Source: Oscheius onirici (lineage: Eukaryota > Nematoda > Chromadorea > Rhabditida > Rhabditidae). From it: 64,000 nt of DNA. Both the position numbers and the translations under genes were made by a program. The stretch lies in the NCBI GenBank assembly GCA_932521025.1, contig OW051470.1, forward strand, positions 7,054,501 through 7,118,500, given 5' to 3'. Positions 1-12,492 of this stretch are shown here, piece by piece; within the stretch, counting starts at the first letter, position 1; every line of letters begins with the position of its first letter. The notes below the pieces were generated by a model that did no database searches, was not told where the DNA came from, and saw nothing but the letters and a program-made list of their open reading frames with translations.

Positions 1-1406
1 GTATATTACAGTCTACGTTTGTTAGAGACCCTCGACAGATTTTTAACGCGACCACGCAGTGCCTATTTTAAATTGTTCGCCACGTGTATTTCCGAGTTCG
101 AAATGTCAGTAACTCCAGCAAAAATTTCAAACTTTAAGTAATGATTTTCAGCGTCTCGGTCAACGACAATTCATCACTGACGTAAGTTCTGATCCCCGTT
201 GAATAATGGCTCCTGAAATGTAAACTCCTCCCAGTATCACCACCAAAGCTATAATTGTAAGCGACTCGCACAGTCCATTTTGTATTTACTATCATAAAGA
301 CCCGGAATAAATGATGTTAAGTAGATAGTGGTGGATTCAAAGGACACAAACTGTTCTTCTTCTTGTTCTACATTCCCACATCTGTCTTCTTGACGTCTAT
401 CCTACAAACAGTCCTGCTTATAATAACAGGAGAGTATGACATCGGAGAGTATGATAAGCTTTTTCTTCGAATCAGTAAAGAGTAAGCAGCTTGACTTAAA
501 ACTGCAATTTAAAATACTGGAATCGTTTTTATAACACTTTTCCCCAAATAGTGCTTTTACAGGTTGTGAAGAATTCATTTTCTTAGCTTATAATACTTTC
601 CGTTTGGTAGCTTCTGCGGTTTGAACAGAGACTCGATCCCAGTTGACCCAGGTGGAATGAAGTTCCCGCGCTGGCTCGACTCCCCGACCGACCCGCCTTT
701 TATAACAAGCGTACGCAGAGATACGCAAATCCGCTTGGCGCCGTTCCGCCCACTCCTTTTCGTTTTGTGCTCATTCAAATACTCTCATTTTACGCTGCTT
801 TTCTCGCTGTGGGGTACTCTTTACATTTCCACGTCTCTAAAAAAAAATTTCATCCAGTCTATTAAACTGGCTAGAATACAATATTTTCAGAGAACTCGAG
901 GCGAAAGACGAGAAAAAAGAATGATCCGTCGATCGATGCTCAGTATACAAGAGGCTTCGTCCAGTAGATGTCGTGAACATGAAGTAGTGACCCTTTCGGA
1001 TGAGTATGTTCTTTTTGCTATTTATTTTAAATTTTAACAGCCGTCCTGGCACCGTGGCGTCCAAACATACGAAGCAAAAGCCTAGGTTCCGAATTCCCAT
1101 CCAACTCGATCTTTGACAGAACCTATCTTCGCTCAACTAACTCTTTACTATTTCAAGTTCAAAAGTGGCTCTAATCCTGACAATTTCTGACTCGCACTTT
1201 AGATAGTAGAGATTAGTTAGTTTCGAAGGTACGAGATCGGGGAAATTAGCAAGATGTTGCAAGAGAGGTTTCGAACCCAACAGTTCGCAGTTGAAGCATC
1301 TTCCAACTTTCAAAGTTTTGTCTAGAACCGATTTGATCCCACTATAAATTAACGAAGTCCATCAAATTATTCAACTATTTAACAGCAATACACAACTATA
1401 TTTCAG
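1..1406. other. Left flank, no supported gene
   Basis: AT-rich sequence with several short open frames on both strands, none of which shows a recognisable family or joins by clean splice sites to the SET gene downstream. The 5' exon(s) or trans-splice region of the SET gene may lie here. Around 1255-1320 the minus strand carries a B-box-like GGGTTCGAAACC within a partly self-complementary stretch, which could be a decayed tRNA-related repeat. Confidence 0.4.
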
Positions 1407-4400
1407 TGAAGTCGCGGAGAGCCGAGAGACGAGTTCTGACTGTGACAGAGTCAGCATCACACAAGAGTTTGTCCCATTTTTTTCTCTCTATACTCCTTTT
1501 TACAGGATTCCTGTGATCACCATCGACTCTGACTCTGATTCGGACGTCGACATCGAACATGACCCCGTTAACATCGAGCCTGCTCCTCAGAATCATCGAT
1601 TACGCCCACTGAATCCTGAAATGATCACCTACGATGAGGCTGACCAACGCTACCAGGTGGGCATACATTGAGCTAACTGATAAATGATGATTACAGGCCT
1701 ACTGCCAGCTTATTTCGGAGAATCCAAAAGCTAAAAGCTTGTTTGAAGAACCCAAACTGAATGTAAAATATTTGAGAAAGAGGATTTGCTCCATGTATTG
1801 TGACAAGCTGACCGAGAAGAAAAGTAAGTAAGCAAGATGAAAGAGCTATTTTGTTTAGGGAATCCGCCGAAAAAAGTCCCTGCCAAGCCAGATAAGAACA
1901 AGTTCATCTTCGATCCGTCATACTATCCAAGAAACAAGAAAGACGGTGCCATCAAAAGATACCAGCTCATCGAGTAAGTTTCACAATGCGAAGGAACACA
2001 ACATCGAACATAATCCTGCTTCCGAAAAAACTATTCTGTGAACGTTGTGGAACCCGGTGTGAATGTTGGAATCAAAGCATCCCCTCAGACTCATAGTGGT
2101 GATAATTAATAGCAGGTAGTAAAGCCGTAATCTCCATAGATCCAACAGGTTCAAAAGACTCAACTTTGAGTTTACAAGTTGTAGCTTAATACAATCGTTT
2201 TAGAAATTTACGGGCGCCGGCTGAAGGAAAAGAGCTTCCTGTCTACTGCGATTATCCAATGACCAGTACGGACGTTATATTCTCATCTGTTACCGTATTC
2301 AATCATGAAAATGAAAACACATTCTCCCAAGAGCTAGTCGATCCGAACCAGAAGAAAAGCATCATAGTAAGTTTCAGAACAGACTGTCAAATTATATCCT
2401 TACAGGCTTGCTGCACCTGTACGGATAGATGCGCCCTCCCGAAATGCCAATGTTTACGACTTCAAAGAGGCCTCTGTGGCAGCGATATCGAGCTGCAGGT
2501 AAGCTGTGAGCGTAGTAATTCGACGTATCAAAACAGAAAACAAAAAAAACCACATCTAACAACGTTTTTAGGACTTTGGAATAGTGGAAGACCACAACGA
2601 CTACTTCGGCAAGGGCTATCGATTGGACAACTATACCAACGTGCTCGTCACTTGCGGAGACCTCTGTGAGTGCTCGAAGGACAAAGACGACCTCTGCAGG
2701 AATCACATTGACAAGATCATCCAGAAACATCAGTTTGTTTTGATCATTTCCCCCCTCTAAATCAGATCATTTCAGGTTGGAATATTTCCGCCACGACGTG
2801 CGCAAGGGGTTCGGACTGCGTACTCTCAATCCAATCCCGATGGGTTTGTCTCTTTCTTTCCAGTTAGTCGCTTCTTCAGATCAACTCGTATGCGAGTTTG
2901 TCGGATGTGTGAAGCCGTCTACTTCCGTGGCGAAGTCCGCCCTATCTATGGACTACAGTTTTGAGCAGTCAAGCAGTGACTTGATCCACCTCCTACGGAC
3001 AATGGTGGATCTCTTAAAACCAGCCTATACCGATGTAAGTGGCTTTCCGAGGGTCAATCTCCTATAGTCAAGGAGACTTCATATGATTCAATCTGCTTTG
3101 TTCCATTACTAATTCAGGACGACCTTGGAATCATATTTAAAGGAAGTAAATACGAACTCGTTACGGACACATTCATCGACCCATTTTCGCTCGGGAATGA
3201 AGCCCGCCTAGCTTCCCATTCGTGTACTCCCAATATGGGAGCGCTGAGGTAGGTGTGATCATTCCCAAATATAGAAATTTTACAGAGTCATCTCAAACTA
3301 CCTCCACCCCTACTATCATCGTATCTTCTACAAGGCTCTGGTACCCATTCCGGCTGGAACAGAGGTATTTGTTTGATATCTCATCTGAAAAAAGAGGAAT
3401 GTTGTAGCTCACTATTAGCTACGGTCCAGCGTATGTTCGTCGCGGTAAATTCAAGTGTCTATGTGGTACGATCCTGTGCAAAGATGCTGATCTCAGCCAG
3501 AAACGATTCGTGGCAGCTCTAAGCTTTGATCAAGTAATATTTTGTCCCGTTTTCAACTGTAGCTTACAATTTAGACCGTAGATGCTCTAATGGCAATGGT
3601 GCTGCACTGGAATGAACTATTGAAGGATTTCGATAATCAATGTCACAGATATAGAAGTAAGTCGAGTGATCTGTCTGTAACTGAGCTGAAACAATACTGT
3701 CTTCTGATTGACATTAACTTCATGTTCTGTTCCACACATGCAATAGTTAGGATACTTCTCCCTTCTGATAGTTCTCTCAAAACCTTGAAGGAGCAGAGCA
3801 TATAGAGATTAACAGTGTCCATAGAATTAGAAATCCAGGAACCGCAAGTACAATAGTTGCGACTTGACTGTTGATCGCACATTAGTAAAAGTGGTTTGCT
3901 GCCACTAGTAACCGTGACTTGTACGAGCAGTGGTACGTCTGTGTGAATAATTCAGAGATCATACAGTCTCTGTCCCTGACCTCAGCTTTTCTGAGCATGC
4001 ACCCTGTAGACGAGAAATAGGGACCAGTTTACTTCTTTCTGGACTCCGCCTTTGCACATCTGTCAAAGATCCTATTTACCCAAAGTGTTCGTTTACTGTA
4101 GATCTCCCGACCATTTTTGAGGGCACCGTATTCCAAAGACACAATCATTTAACCATAGTTCCAGAGAGAGACGGACCTGAACCAGTAGCCCCTGCTATTA
4201 CTCAGGAATTAGCTCATCTCCAGGAGAAAAATGCCAAGATTCTCAGTAAGACTTTATACTTGTAAAGCTGACAAACTCTTCAGAACAAAACTTCCCCGAG
4301 CTGGAGGCCAAGCGACTTTTCAATAACAAGAGCCAATACGAAAAACGTCTCCTCGAAGTAAGTCATAACATGTACTTAGTAAGAAAATGTTTAGAGAGAA

Positions 4401-4763
4401 ATTACCAGAGCTGTTGAAAGTTTTTGTGAGCAGAACAAAGAAATTGATCGTTTACCACTTATCGGGCCAATAATCGATCTTACTGACGATGATGATGAGA
4501 TGCCAACAGACGATGTCATCGAGACTGATCCGCTAGATGTCCCGGGTCCATCGACAAGTCTGCCGGAGAAGAAGAGACCAGGACGTCCGAAAGGCTCTAA
4601 CAATAAGCGGAAGGTATCCTCTGAGGAACCTACTTCTTCGAACAGTTGTCCTATCCCTATCAGAGCGAGTCTTTCGAATTCATTCGATATGGTGCCTGTT
4701 GAGAGAGGACGAATCACTAGGAACAGTAACCGAGAAGACGATGGCCAGAGACGCTCTCTCTAG
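1407..4763 (+). CDS. SET-domain histone lysine methyltransferase (H3K9 type) with AT-hook tail, 5' end uncertain
   Basis: Likely chromatin enzyme that transfers methyl groups from SAM to histone lysine. Proposed exons: 1407-1466, 1506-1656, 1697-1823, 1859-1973, 2204-2366, 2406-2498, 2572-2732, 2776-2843, 2880-3034, 3118-3248, 3286-3364, 3408-3533, 3575-3656, 4102-4245, 4284-4357, 4395-4763. These give one frame of about 698 residues plus an unknown start; the first in-frame Met is near 1621. A pre-SET-like cysteine cluster (CCTCTDRC, CQC) precedes the SET core, which has GFGLRTLNPIPM, SHSCTPN and ELTISYG, followed by a post-SET CLCGTILC. The tail carries an acidic hydrophobic motif (IIDLTDDDDE) and an AT-hook (KKRPGRPKG). 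The SET/post-SET order fits the SUV39/SETDB1 (MET-2) class. There is no long insert in SET as in vertebrate SETDB1. Family call is firm, exact subfamily is not. Confidence 0.8.
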
Positions 4764-5156
4764 TAGTTTCAGTCTCTTCCCTATCCATATTTTTTTAGTT
4801 TGACTTCATTTATTTGTCAAGTCTTTCCGATCGGAACACAGACGATTTGTTCCATTTTTTTCATAGGATAACTGATACTCACTTTCATATATACCATATT
4901 GTATTTCTGATCTCTTTTGGTGCTATTATCATGTGCCATTTCTATATGCAACATTGAACTTTTTATTTGTTGTATTGGCACGTAGGTATTTTTCTTTACT
5001 AAAGTGCAATGGTGTCCGTCCGTCTGAAATGGTGTCCGCAGTTGTCGAGACTAGCGTAACATGTCAAGTTTTGTCATGTTAATCTTTTTTCGAACGAGAG
5101 TTTTAGAGGAACGCATCTGGGGGATCTAAACTATCTAAAGCGCAATGGTGTTTGGT
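4764..5156. other. Intergenic sequence with copies of a short dispersed repeat
   Basis: It holds the 3' flank of the SET gene. Two partial copies of a short repeat are present, around 5000-5030 (AAAGTGCAATGGTGTCCGTC) and 5125-5156 (CTAAAGCGCAATGGTGT), related to copies near 32332 and 47850. The foldback element inserted directly into the second copy. Confidence 0.5.
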
Positions 5157-8100
5157 ATACTTGGGCAGCTCGAGCCTGTTTTTGGCCAGCGAGCCAGCTC
5201 GGCTCGAGCTTTTTTTCCAAATTTCAAATTTTTCTTAGCTTTCTGATCAGTGATGTGTGGAAATTTCTTCCGCAAAAATGCGTAACGATTAGGTATCGTC
5301 GTTTTCTTCAGTTTTTCTTTTTTTCCTCAATGAACGCGACCCAAATACACTTGCAAAAAATAAAAACAGTAAAAATGTTTTGGATAACTAACTTCGTAGC
5401 AACAAGTTTAGACAAGTCACTATTGGGAGACTTTGCTTCTGCATTCGGTAGTTCCCACATTTACATTTTTTTATTGATGATATCAAGGGGGTTCCTAGAT
5501 GGGGTCCCTTGCCGGTCCCATGGCTCGAATCCACTCTTCGCCGTCCTCTCTTGCCTGTCGCATCCACGTCGTTGAGATTCTCCCGATCCTTTCGGAGGCC
5601 TTCTTCAGATCGTCTTCCCATCTCATATATGGCCTTCCGACGACTCTCCGCTGATCCAGAGGAGCCCATTCCGTCGTCGCTTTCGACCATCGCATACCAT
5701 CCATTTCTGCCAGTCGTCTCGCCCGGTTGAGCTTCCTTCTCCAAGCCAAGTCTAGGATGTCTGGGAGAGCAGTCATTCTCCGTCCTCATTCCTTCTACGA
5801 TCGAGAAGAGTGAAGCCCAGCATTGCTCTTTCCTGTCGTTCTTCATCTTCATCGGCACGGTCCTCTTGGTAAGGAAGAGACGGTGACGATTGAAAGCTCC
5901 CCACGAAGCTCCGATCCTTCGAGACAACTCCTGGCTCTCTGAGGTGCAGGTTACCGAACATCCAAGATAGGTGAAATGCTGGACAAACTGGATTGTCTGT
6001 CCAGACAGACGCAGATCTCCCTCGTAGGCATTGGTCATGGCGACAGTCTTGTTCAGATTGAACACCAGTCCAATGCTATGACCTGCTTGTTCCAGTTCGG
6101 TTACCATCCGCTGTACAGCTCTCAGACTCTTTCCGACGAGAACGACATCATCGGCATAGCGAAGATGATTCAGCTTACGGCCGTTGATGGTGAAGCCGAT
6201 GTCGTCCCAGTTGACTTCACGGAAGACGTCTTCAAGTACAGCGTTGAAGAGCAGTGGCGAGAGAACGCATCCTTGACGGACTCCGCGCTTGATGTCAACA
6301 TCCACTAGGTCTTCCTGCACCTTGATCTTGCATCGAGCGTCTGTGTAGACCTTTTGCAGCATCTCCATGTAGAGTTGGTCCGCTCCGTGTCTTTGGAGAG
6401 AGTTCCACACGGCGTTCCACCCGATGGTGTCGTAGGTTTTCCGAAAATCGACAAACACTAGGTAGAGATAATTGCGATAACCGTAGGCTTTGTCGATCAG
6501 CTGCTTGATGGTGTGAAGGTGTTCCACAGTCGAGAATGAGCGACGGAAGCCGGCTTGCTCGGCAGGCTGATTGAACTCCAAACTTCGATGCATCCTGGCC
6601 AATAAAACTCGCGTGAAGAGCTTGTATGGGGCTGGTAATATGGAGATTGGGCGGAAGTTGGTCAGGTCGGTATGGTCTTTCTTCGGGATGAGCGTAGTGA
6701 TCGAATCTCCGAATCCGGGAGGAACCATATGGTGTTGAAGCATCCGAGTGAAGAGACGTGCTAGAAGAGGCACCCTCTCAGCTTCCGCGACTCGGAGCTG
6801 CATCGTCATTATGGAGTCATGGCCCGGAGCTGTCCTCATCTTCATCCTGCGCAGCTGCTTCCACACTTCTTCCTCGAGAACTGGTGGCACTTCCTCCAGA
6901 GGTGGCTTCACTGACGGAACCACATTCACCGTTTGCTGGTACAACTCATCAAAGAATTCCTTGACTCGATCTCGCACATCTTGGGAGCTGACAGTTCGAG
7001 AGCCGTCTTTCCTTTGGAGTTGACCGATCGCAGGAGTCGATATATCCTCGAAGAGCCTCTTTGACACAAGCGTCTGACGATAACGGGTAAGAAGGTTCTT
7101 CTCAATATCCGAAGCAATTGTAGAGCGCAGCAACTTGTTCGTCTGGACCAGTTGGATTCTCGAAAAAGCATCATCCTTGGCCAGTAAAGCTCGTCGTTGA
7201 TCGAAAAGGACTCTAGTGTTGGCGGAGAGCCTTTCTGCTCTTGGGATCCTTTCAGTAGCAACAGCACGGGCCTCAGCGAAGACTTCACGAATGCCTCGGT
7301 ACTGTGCAGCTGGATCGGGATCCTCCATTGTTTCTCTTCTCTCCTGGATTGCATGACGGAACAGCGGCCAGTTCATCTTCTTCTGTGTCGTCTGTGCTCT
7401 ACGGCTTAGAAACTTAGCCTGTAGGTCGAGCATGAGGCGGACAAGACGATGATCACTGCGGAAGTTGAACTGGTTGATGACGTGAACGTTCCGTACGATG
7501 GTAGTCCTTCTGACGAGGAACAGGTCATATTCCTTGAGAGTGGTTCCGTTCGGCGATCTCCAGGTCCACTTTCTACCAGATCATTGCTTTTGGAAAGTAC
7601 TGGCGACGTCCCAACCATGTTGTTGACAAATAGAGACAAGCTGGTCTCCTCGACGGTTTCTGGTGCCGTAGCCGTAAGCTCCGATCGAAGGTTCGTGTGG
7701 ATGGATTCGCTTTCCTACCGAGGCATTCCAATCTCCGAGCACTATTGTACACCTCTGGTGTTTTTTGAGAAAGCTCGACTGGCTCATGATTCCAGCGCCC
7801 TGACCCTTACTCACACCATTGGCCCCGACTGGCAGCCCCTGTTTCCATAAGGATCCACGTGGCGGGTTATACGCAGCTCTTTGGATCTTGCTCAGGAAGC
7901 AGTCGTAGTCGGCGTCATCGGCGTCTCCTGTGGGTGCGTAGCCCATGACTAGAAGAAGACTCCAATTCGGCCCTCTCAGCTCCAGAGTGCAGCATCTGTC
8001 GTCTATCGGTGTGAAGCGATGAATGTTGGGGACGAGATGCGGAGCAACAATGAAGCCGACGCCGCATCGGTTGTACTGGCCACCACTGTAGAGTAGATGG

Positions 8101-8698
8101 CATCCAGACTTCCTCAGCAGCTCTTGACCACTTCCAGACTTCCATGTCTCGCTCAGCCCCACCACGTCGAAGGAAATCTTCAGCAGCGCTTCCTCGAATT
8201 CAAGTAGACGCCTCTTCGAGTGGATAGATTAGCAGTTGAGCTGGCAGACGTTGAGCTGGCCTCGAACCACGGGTGTTGACATGTCGGTCCCTCTGTGTCG
8301 CAGTGCTGGGACCGGAACCCCCTTCTTTTCCACAATCGGCAGTAGGTCTACCAGGTAGAGCGACTTGAAGAGCAAGCGCACGGATTGTGCAAAAAAGGGA
8401 AATTGTTCCCACACAAAGATTATATATATGGGGGATAGTACGTTACTTTGGAACTGGAAGGGCGTTGCAAACTTGGTGTTGAGTCAACACTGTTGACTAA
8501 AACTACCTTGAGAAGAAGTTATCAAGCACTTCGGGGAATTTGAAAAAAAAAACTTCATTCTGAAATTTTTAGCTTGGAGGCTCGAGCCAGTCGTCGAGCC
8601 GGCTCGCTCGAAGGGGGTCCGCGAGCCGGCTCAACCGTGCCTCTCGAGCCGGCTCGAAAACAGCTCAAGCCTAAAAATTTCGGCTCGTGCCCAAGTAT
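5157..8698. mobile_element. Foldback DNA element with TIRs and 10-base target duplication, split by an RTE retrotransposon
   Basis: The ends are inverted: ATACTTGGGC at 5157-5166 and GCCCAAGTAT at 8689-8698. They are flanked by near-identical 10-mers, GGTGTTTGGT at 5147-5156 and TGTGTTTGGT at 8699-8708 (9 of 10 match). Both inner ends are rich in self-complementary GAGCCGGCTCG / GCTCGAGC units. Removing the nested retrotransposon (5460-8404) and its duplicated target leaves about 580 bases with no transposase frame, so it is a non-autonomous element. A second, 175-base member lies at 37676-37850. A 10-base duplication with short TIRs is reminiscent of Mutator-like elements; that superfamily assignment is an inference. 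Confidence 0.75.
5460..8404 (-). mobile_element. RTE-type non-LTR retrotransposon, decayed (copy 1)
   Basis: Minus-strand frame from about 8414 to 5500, with an N-terminal AP-endonuclease domain and a reverse transcriptase. The endonuclease shows GLSETW, LGDWNASVG and SDHRLV. The RT shows FVDFRKTYD (motif A), [16 protein letters not shown] (motif B) and [10 protein letters not shown] (catalytic YADD). The main RT frame runs 7433-5388. The endonuclease is in the same frame upstream but interrupted by in-frame stops at 8229-8231 and 7581-7583. The C-terminus appears frameshifted after PMKMK when compared with copy 2, so the copy is dead. Flanking duplication is GTTCCCACA at 5451-5459 and 8405-8413. 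It is nested inside the foldback element. Confidence 0.85.
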
Positions 8699-8708
8699 TG
8701 TGTTTGGT

Positions 8709-9361
8709 AATCAAAATTGGAACAGCCGTAGTTACATACGTGAGCGCCGCAGGCGCAAGGGCGGCGAAAGCAGTCTGGTTAAGAACAATTCACGATCAGT
8801 GCGTGATTAAAAAGGTTTTGAAAGTTTGACGGAGAAAAAAAGTGAAACTAGCAGACGATAAAAGACAAACTCTTGTCTGAAACTATTTTCCCAGTTAGCA
8901 ATAGATATGCCCTAGGCATTCCCAATGGTGTAGCGGTTGGTTTGAGAGAGACGGAGTCTCTCTTTAGAGCATAACTATCACTAAAGAACCTCAGTCTAAC
9001 TTCTACTTTCATTCCCTTAGAGTAATGACAAGAATATCAGTATCATGTTCATTCAGAGTATCACTACAGGGATAGGTAAGAGTAGAGAATGAGAGAGATT
9101 GGATGTAAGTTAGAGAGACACCTGCTTCAGATCGTTGGTAGCCTGGCCGGTCCTCGCGTTGCCCGACTCCCCGCTGGGCGGAGTTTCGCACCTTATGTAC
9201 TGGGGCATCACGTAGTGTCCCTCATGTTAGGGACACCCCATTACTACACATAGTTGAGGTAACAATGGAATTTATAAGCCATGCAAGGCTATTTAGTCAG
9301 AACAACAAACAATTACTTACAACAATAAACGAGTGATGCGAGAAAGGTATAGAAAAGACGC
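8709..9361. other. Intergenic between foldback element and Argonaute 3' end
   Basis: There is no gene. It contains GAGCGCCGCAGGCGC near 8742, also seen near 32560 beside the other dispersed repeat copy. A tRNA A-box-like TGGTGTAGCGGTTGG lies near 8928, but no matching B box or cloverleaf was found. Confidence 0.4.
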
Positions 9362-12300
9362 TTAAGCGTTGACTCGGTTGTTACCGAGCTTGGTGTTACG
9401 GTAGGTCAGAAGTCTGTGGACTTCCTCGAACTGCGATCCGTTGCTGCTCTCAGACTTGGATTCCTCACGGACGTTGTATTCAGCCCAGACGGCTGCTCCA
9501 CGTTCGGAATAGCTAAATTGATTTGTGTTCGACAAAAAAATTAAAACATACCGATTGGCAATGTAGACGTTGGCCGGAAGGGAAGTCGTCAGAGCGACAA
9601 TCTGGTGGTTGTGGGCCAGAGCGTAGGTCATGCCTTGGATTTCGTCGTTGGTGAGATTGAGGTCGTCGTACAGGATGGTGTAGCGCGGGCTCTTGGCTGA
9701 TCCTTGAAGTGTGGAGTGAGAGTTGAGGTAGAACTCGTTGAACGACGGATGAGTCAGCTGCGTATCGACGCAGACACCTGAACATTCTATTTATTTCAAA
9801 AGAAGGAGGAACTCACCAGGAACAATGTTCTGCTGGGTCGGTCTGTCAGCAGGGTTGATGCTCATCTTGAAGAGACGGACGTCGGAGTTGGTCTTGGCAG
9901 CCACAATGAAGGTGACCTTCATCTCGGGGTGTCCAGCTTTAGCCAGATGGGCCTTGATTGCTGGAATCTCCTGCTTCAGAACGAGGTCGTAGGAGGCTTC
10001 ATCGATGCCATTGCGGTAGATGACGATTTCTTTGCAGGCCTTTCCGTCGTGAGCGGCAGTATGGCGTTCGACGACTGTCTTGACGAGATTGCCCATACAC
10101 TGGAGAGTCTGAAATTATCTTGATAAGATTGAATAGAATGTAAGAAATTACGTCAGCTTTCTTGGCTTCTTGAAACAAGAAGTCACCGACGAACTCGAAC
10201 GGATTAGCCTTGAAATTGGCGGCATATCCGACAACGCTCGGGTGGACGTTCTCGCTGAAGGCGGCCGATGGCGGAGGATGAGAGATCGAGACTCCGACGA
10301 TGAGTCTCTCCGCCGTGAACCACTTCTTGGCGACTCCATTGAGAGCGGCGAGTTCTAGGGAGTAGTTGAGGCCTCCGAGCTTCAGATTGGTCTTGTTAAC
10401 GATGTTCTCGAGCGTTTGGAACTAATAATGAAGAGTTAGAACAAATAAGCATAAAGAAAAGGTACCTTATTCTCCTTCATGATCTTCTCCATGTTCGAAA
10501 GCTTCATCTGCTGAGTGATGACTTCGTACTTGCGTTCGAAATACTTCATGGCTTTGTGAACGTTGACCATACTGTCCGAGACGCTGCAAACGCATGATAA
10601 ATGAAATAAAAAGGTAGACCTTACATGAACAAGACGTACTGGCAACCGTGGGCACCAGCCCTCTGGAGAGCCATTTCCAGTTCGGTTTCAGCGATGAGAT
10701 TGATATCGGCAGGCTCGGCCATGTTCATTCCACGACCCTTGCAGTCCATGTAGAACTTTTGAGCGAACTGAGCGATGTCGCCACGTTGATAGCGAGTTCT
10801 TCCGTCTTGGATGCAGTAGACAGCCCAGGTCTTGCATTCGGCAGGAATCATGTAGCGACTGCCACGAGTCTTCCACTTTCCGACCTCAACGACTTCCGTT
10901 CTTCCTCCGTTGTACTTGATGGCAGGAGCAGGTAGCAGACGTCCAGAAACCGCAAGCGGCGTGGGGATAATCTTGAGTCCGACGTTCTGCAGGTACTGGT
11001 TCTGGCCCAGGAGCTCGAGGGCTTTGGCACCCTTCATGATGTATTCTTGGCGAACGCTGGGGGCTACGGCACAATCGCGAGTGCTTTGCTGAGACTGTTC
11101 CGGCTGAAATTCGAGACATTATCACTGACGAAGTAAAAAAGTTACCGTTTGTTGAGGAATGGTGACGCGCTGGAAGGGCAGGACACGAAGAACTTCCATC
11201 GGGTAGCAGTTCATCTGGCCGCGTTCCTTGGCCAAGACCAAAGGTAGCAGAGGAGCCTTCAGTTGGATGTTGTACTTGCTGAGCATTCATTTTAGTTGCA
11301 AGGAAGAAGAGAGTGCTTACGTCTGGAAGTAGGAGGCAATGTCGCACTTGGCTCCGTCCTTCTCGAAGGTAGAATCGACGGCGTTGCTTCTGCTCAGGGC
11401 ATAGATCTGGATACGCCTGGGGTTCTTCAAGTGGGTAGTTTCCACGAAAAGGCCCTTGATGACTCCGTTGACTTTTTCCTTCTCTTGATCTTGAAGTGGA
11501 CGATCGAAGTCTCTCTTGCGAGTGATGGCCAGAACCTTCTCCATCAGTCCTTGTTCCATATGGAAGGCGGTCTTCTTGGCATCAACAACCAGCGATATGT
11601 TGTTTGTGTTTCTTCCGCGGGGACCTTCGATCTGGCGAACCGACTTCTTGGAACCGACTATCAGACGCTTGCCGTCTCCAACTTCTCTCAGGTCTTTCTC
11701 AGCCAATCCTTCCTGGAGCGGGTTCGTCATGAACGACTGAAAGAAATTTTGATACTTAAACTAGGAATGAAGAGCTCACCTTTCCATACTCGTAGGTCTT
11801 GTGGCGCTGGGGATTCATTGTAGCGTATTGGTTGACGGCAATTTCGATGAACTGGGTGATGAAGCGGTCGTTGGTGGAGATGTCACGGTTAGCCGTGCAG
11901 TTGGCGACACGTTCAGCAGACAGCAAGAATTGGGGCTTGGCGGCACAAGACTTGATCTCAACGACGATCAGATCAAGACTGACGAAATCAGGAATAGAAG
12001 GGATGGTATTTCCAGAGACGGTGAGACGAAGGAAGCCTTTGTCATCTCCTCCGAGAGCCTTGTCGACCGAGAAGAGCATTGATTGACCATCGTAGAAGAC
12101 TTTGAATGGATCCGGGAAGTTGGTGGTGTCCTTTTCCATCATAGTTCTGATGACAGCGACGCACTTTTGACGGCGATCGTTTACCAGGCAGCTAAAACGA
12201 GCTATTGAAGAACAGACAATATGACTTACTCGTCCTTGGCCTTTTTCGTGAACTCGACAGTCTTGGTAGGTGATAGATCAGCGAAGATGCGAACATCGTA

Positions 12301-12492
12301 GACGTAAATGGTATGTTCTTTCTCGACCATCATTCCGAAGATGTTGGATTGGACTTGGGTCTGAACTCCAAGCCTGCCAGGTTCCTTGTTTCCAGCCATG
12401 CTGGTCGGCGCCGTGATTTTCATCTCGGTCATCAGCTTCGAGAGCTCGGTTGAGGCTTTGTCTCCGCTAGGCGTCATTTTGGTATTTGACAT
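9362..12492 (-). CDS. Worm-type (WAGO-class) Argonaute, slicer-dead
   Basis: Predicted small-RNA-binding silencing protein of 919 residues. Ten exons: 12230-12492, 11780-12191, 11321-11736, 11146-11278, 10625-11103, 10466-10583, 10152-10421, 9817-10108, 9552-9777, 9362-9512. It has the order N domain, PAZ (exons 3-4), MID and PIWI. PIWI carries the WAGO-like stretch around LNSHSTLQGSAKSPRYTILY and MTYALAHNHQIVALT. All three canonical catalytic positions are replaced. The first Asp is Ser in VGVSISHP (about residue 651), the second is Asn in IYRNG (about 730), and the His is Asn in YIANRY (about 867). It should therefore bind secondary 22G-type small RNAs and act without cutting, as known for WAGOs. 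Introns are all about 37-45 bases. The TAA stop is at 9362-9364. Start Met is the first of a clean frame. Confidence 0.93.

Noticed and set aside
621-1037. 138-residue + strand frame upstream of the SET gene
   Set aside because: No family resemblance, odd composition, and no splice path into the SET exons.
2844-2879. Reading through the 36-base SET intron in frame
   Set aside because: Read-through inserts residues between IPM and QLVCEFVG, where SET domains have none, so splicing is preferred.
5976-6308. 110-residue + strand frame inside the RTE element, repeated at 15559-15873
   Set aside because: Antisense shadow of the reverse transcriptase.
8926-8990. tRNA-like A box (TGGTGTAGCGGTTGG)
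   Set aside because: No B box at the right distance and no cloverleaf.
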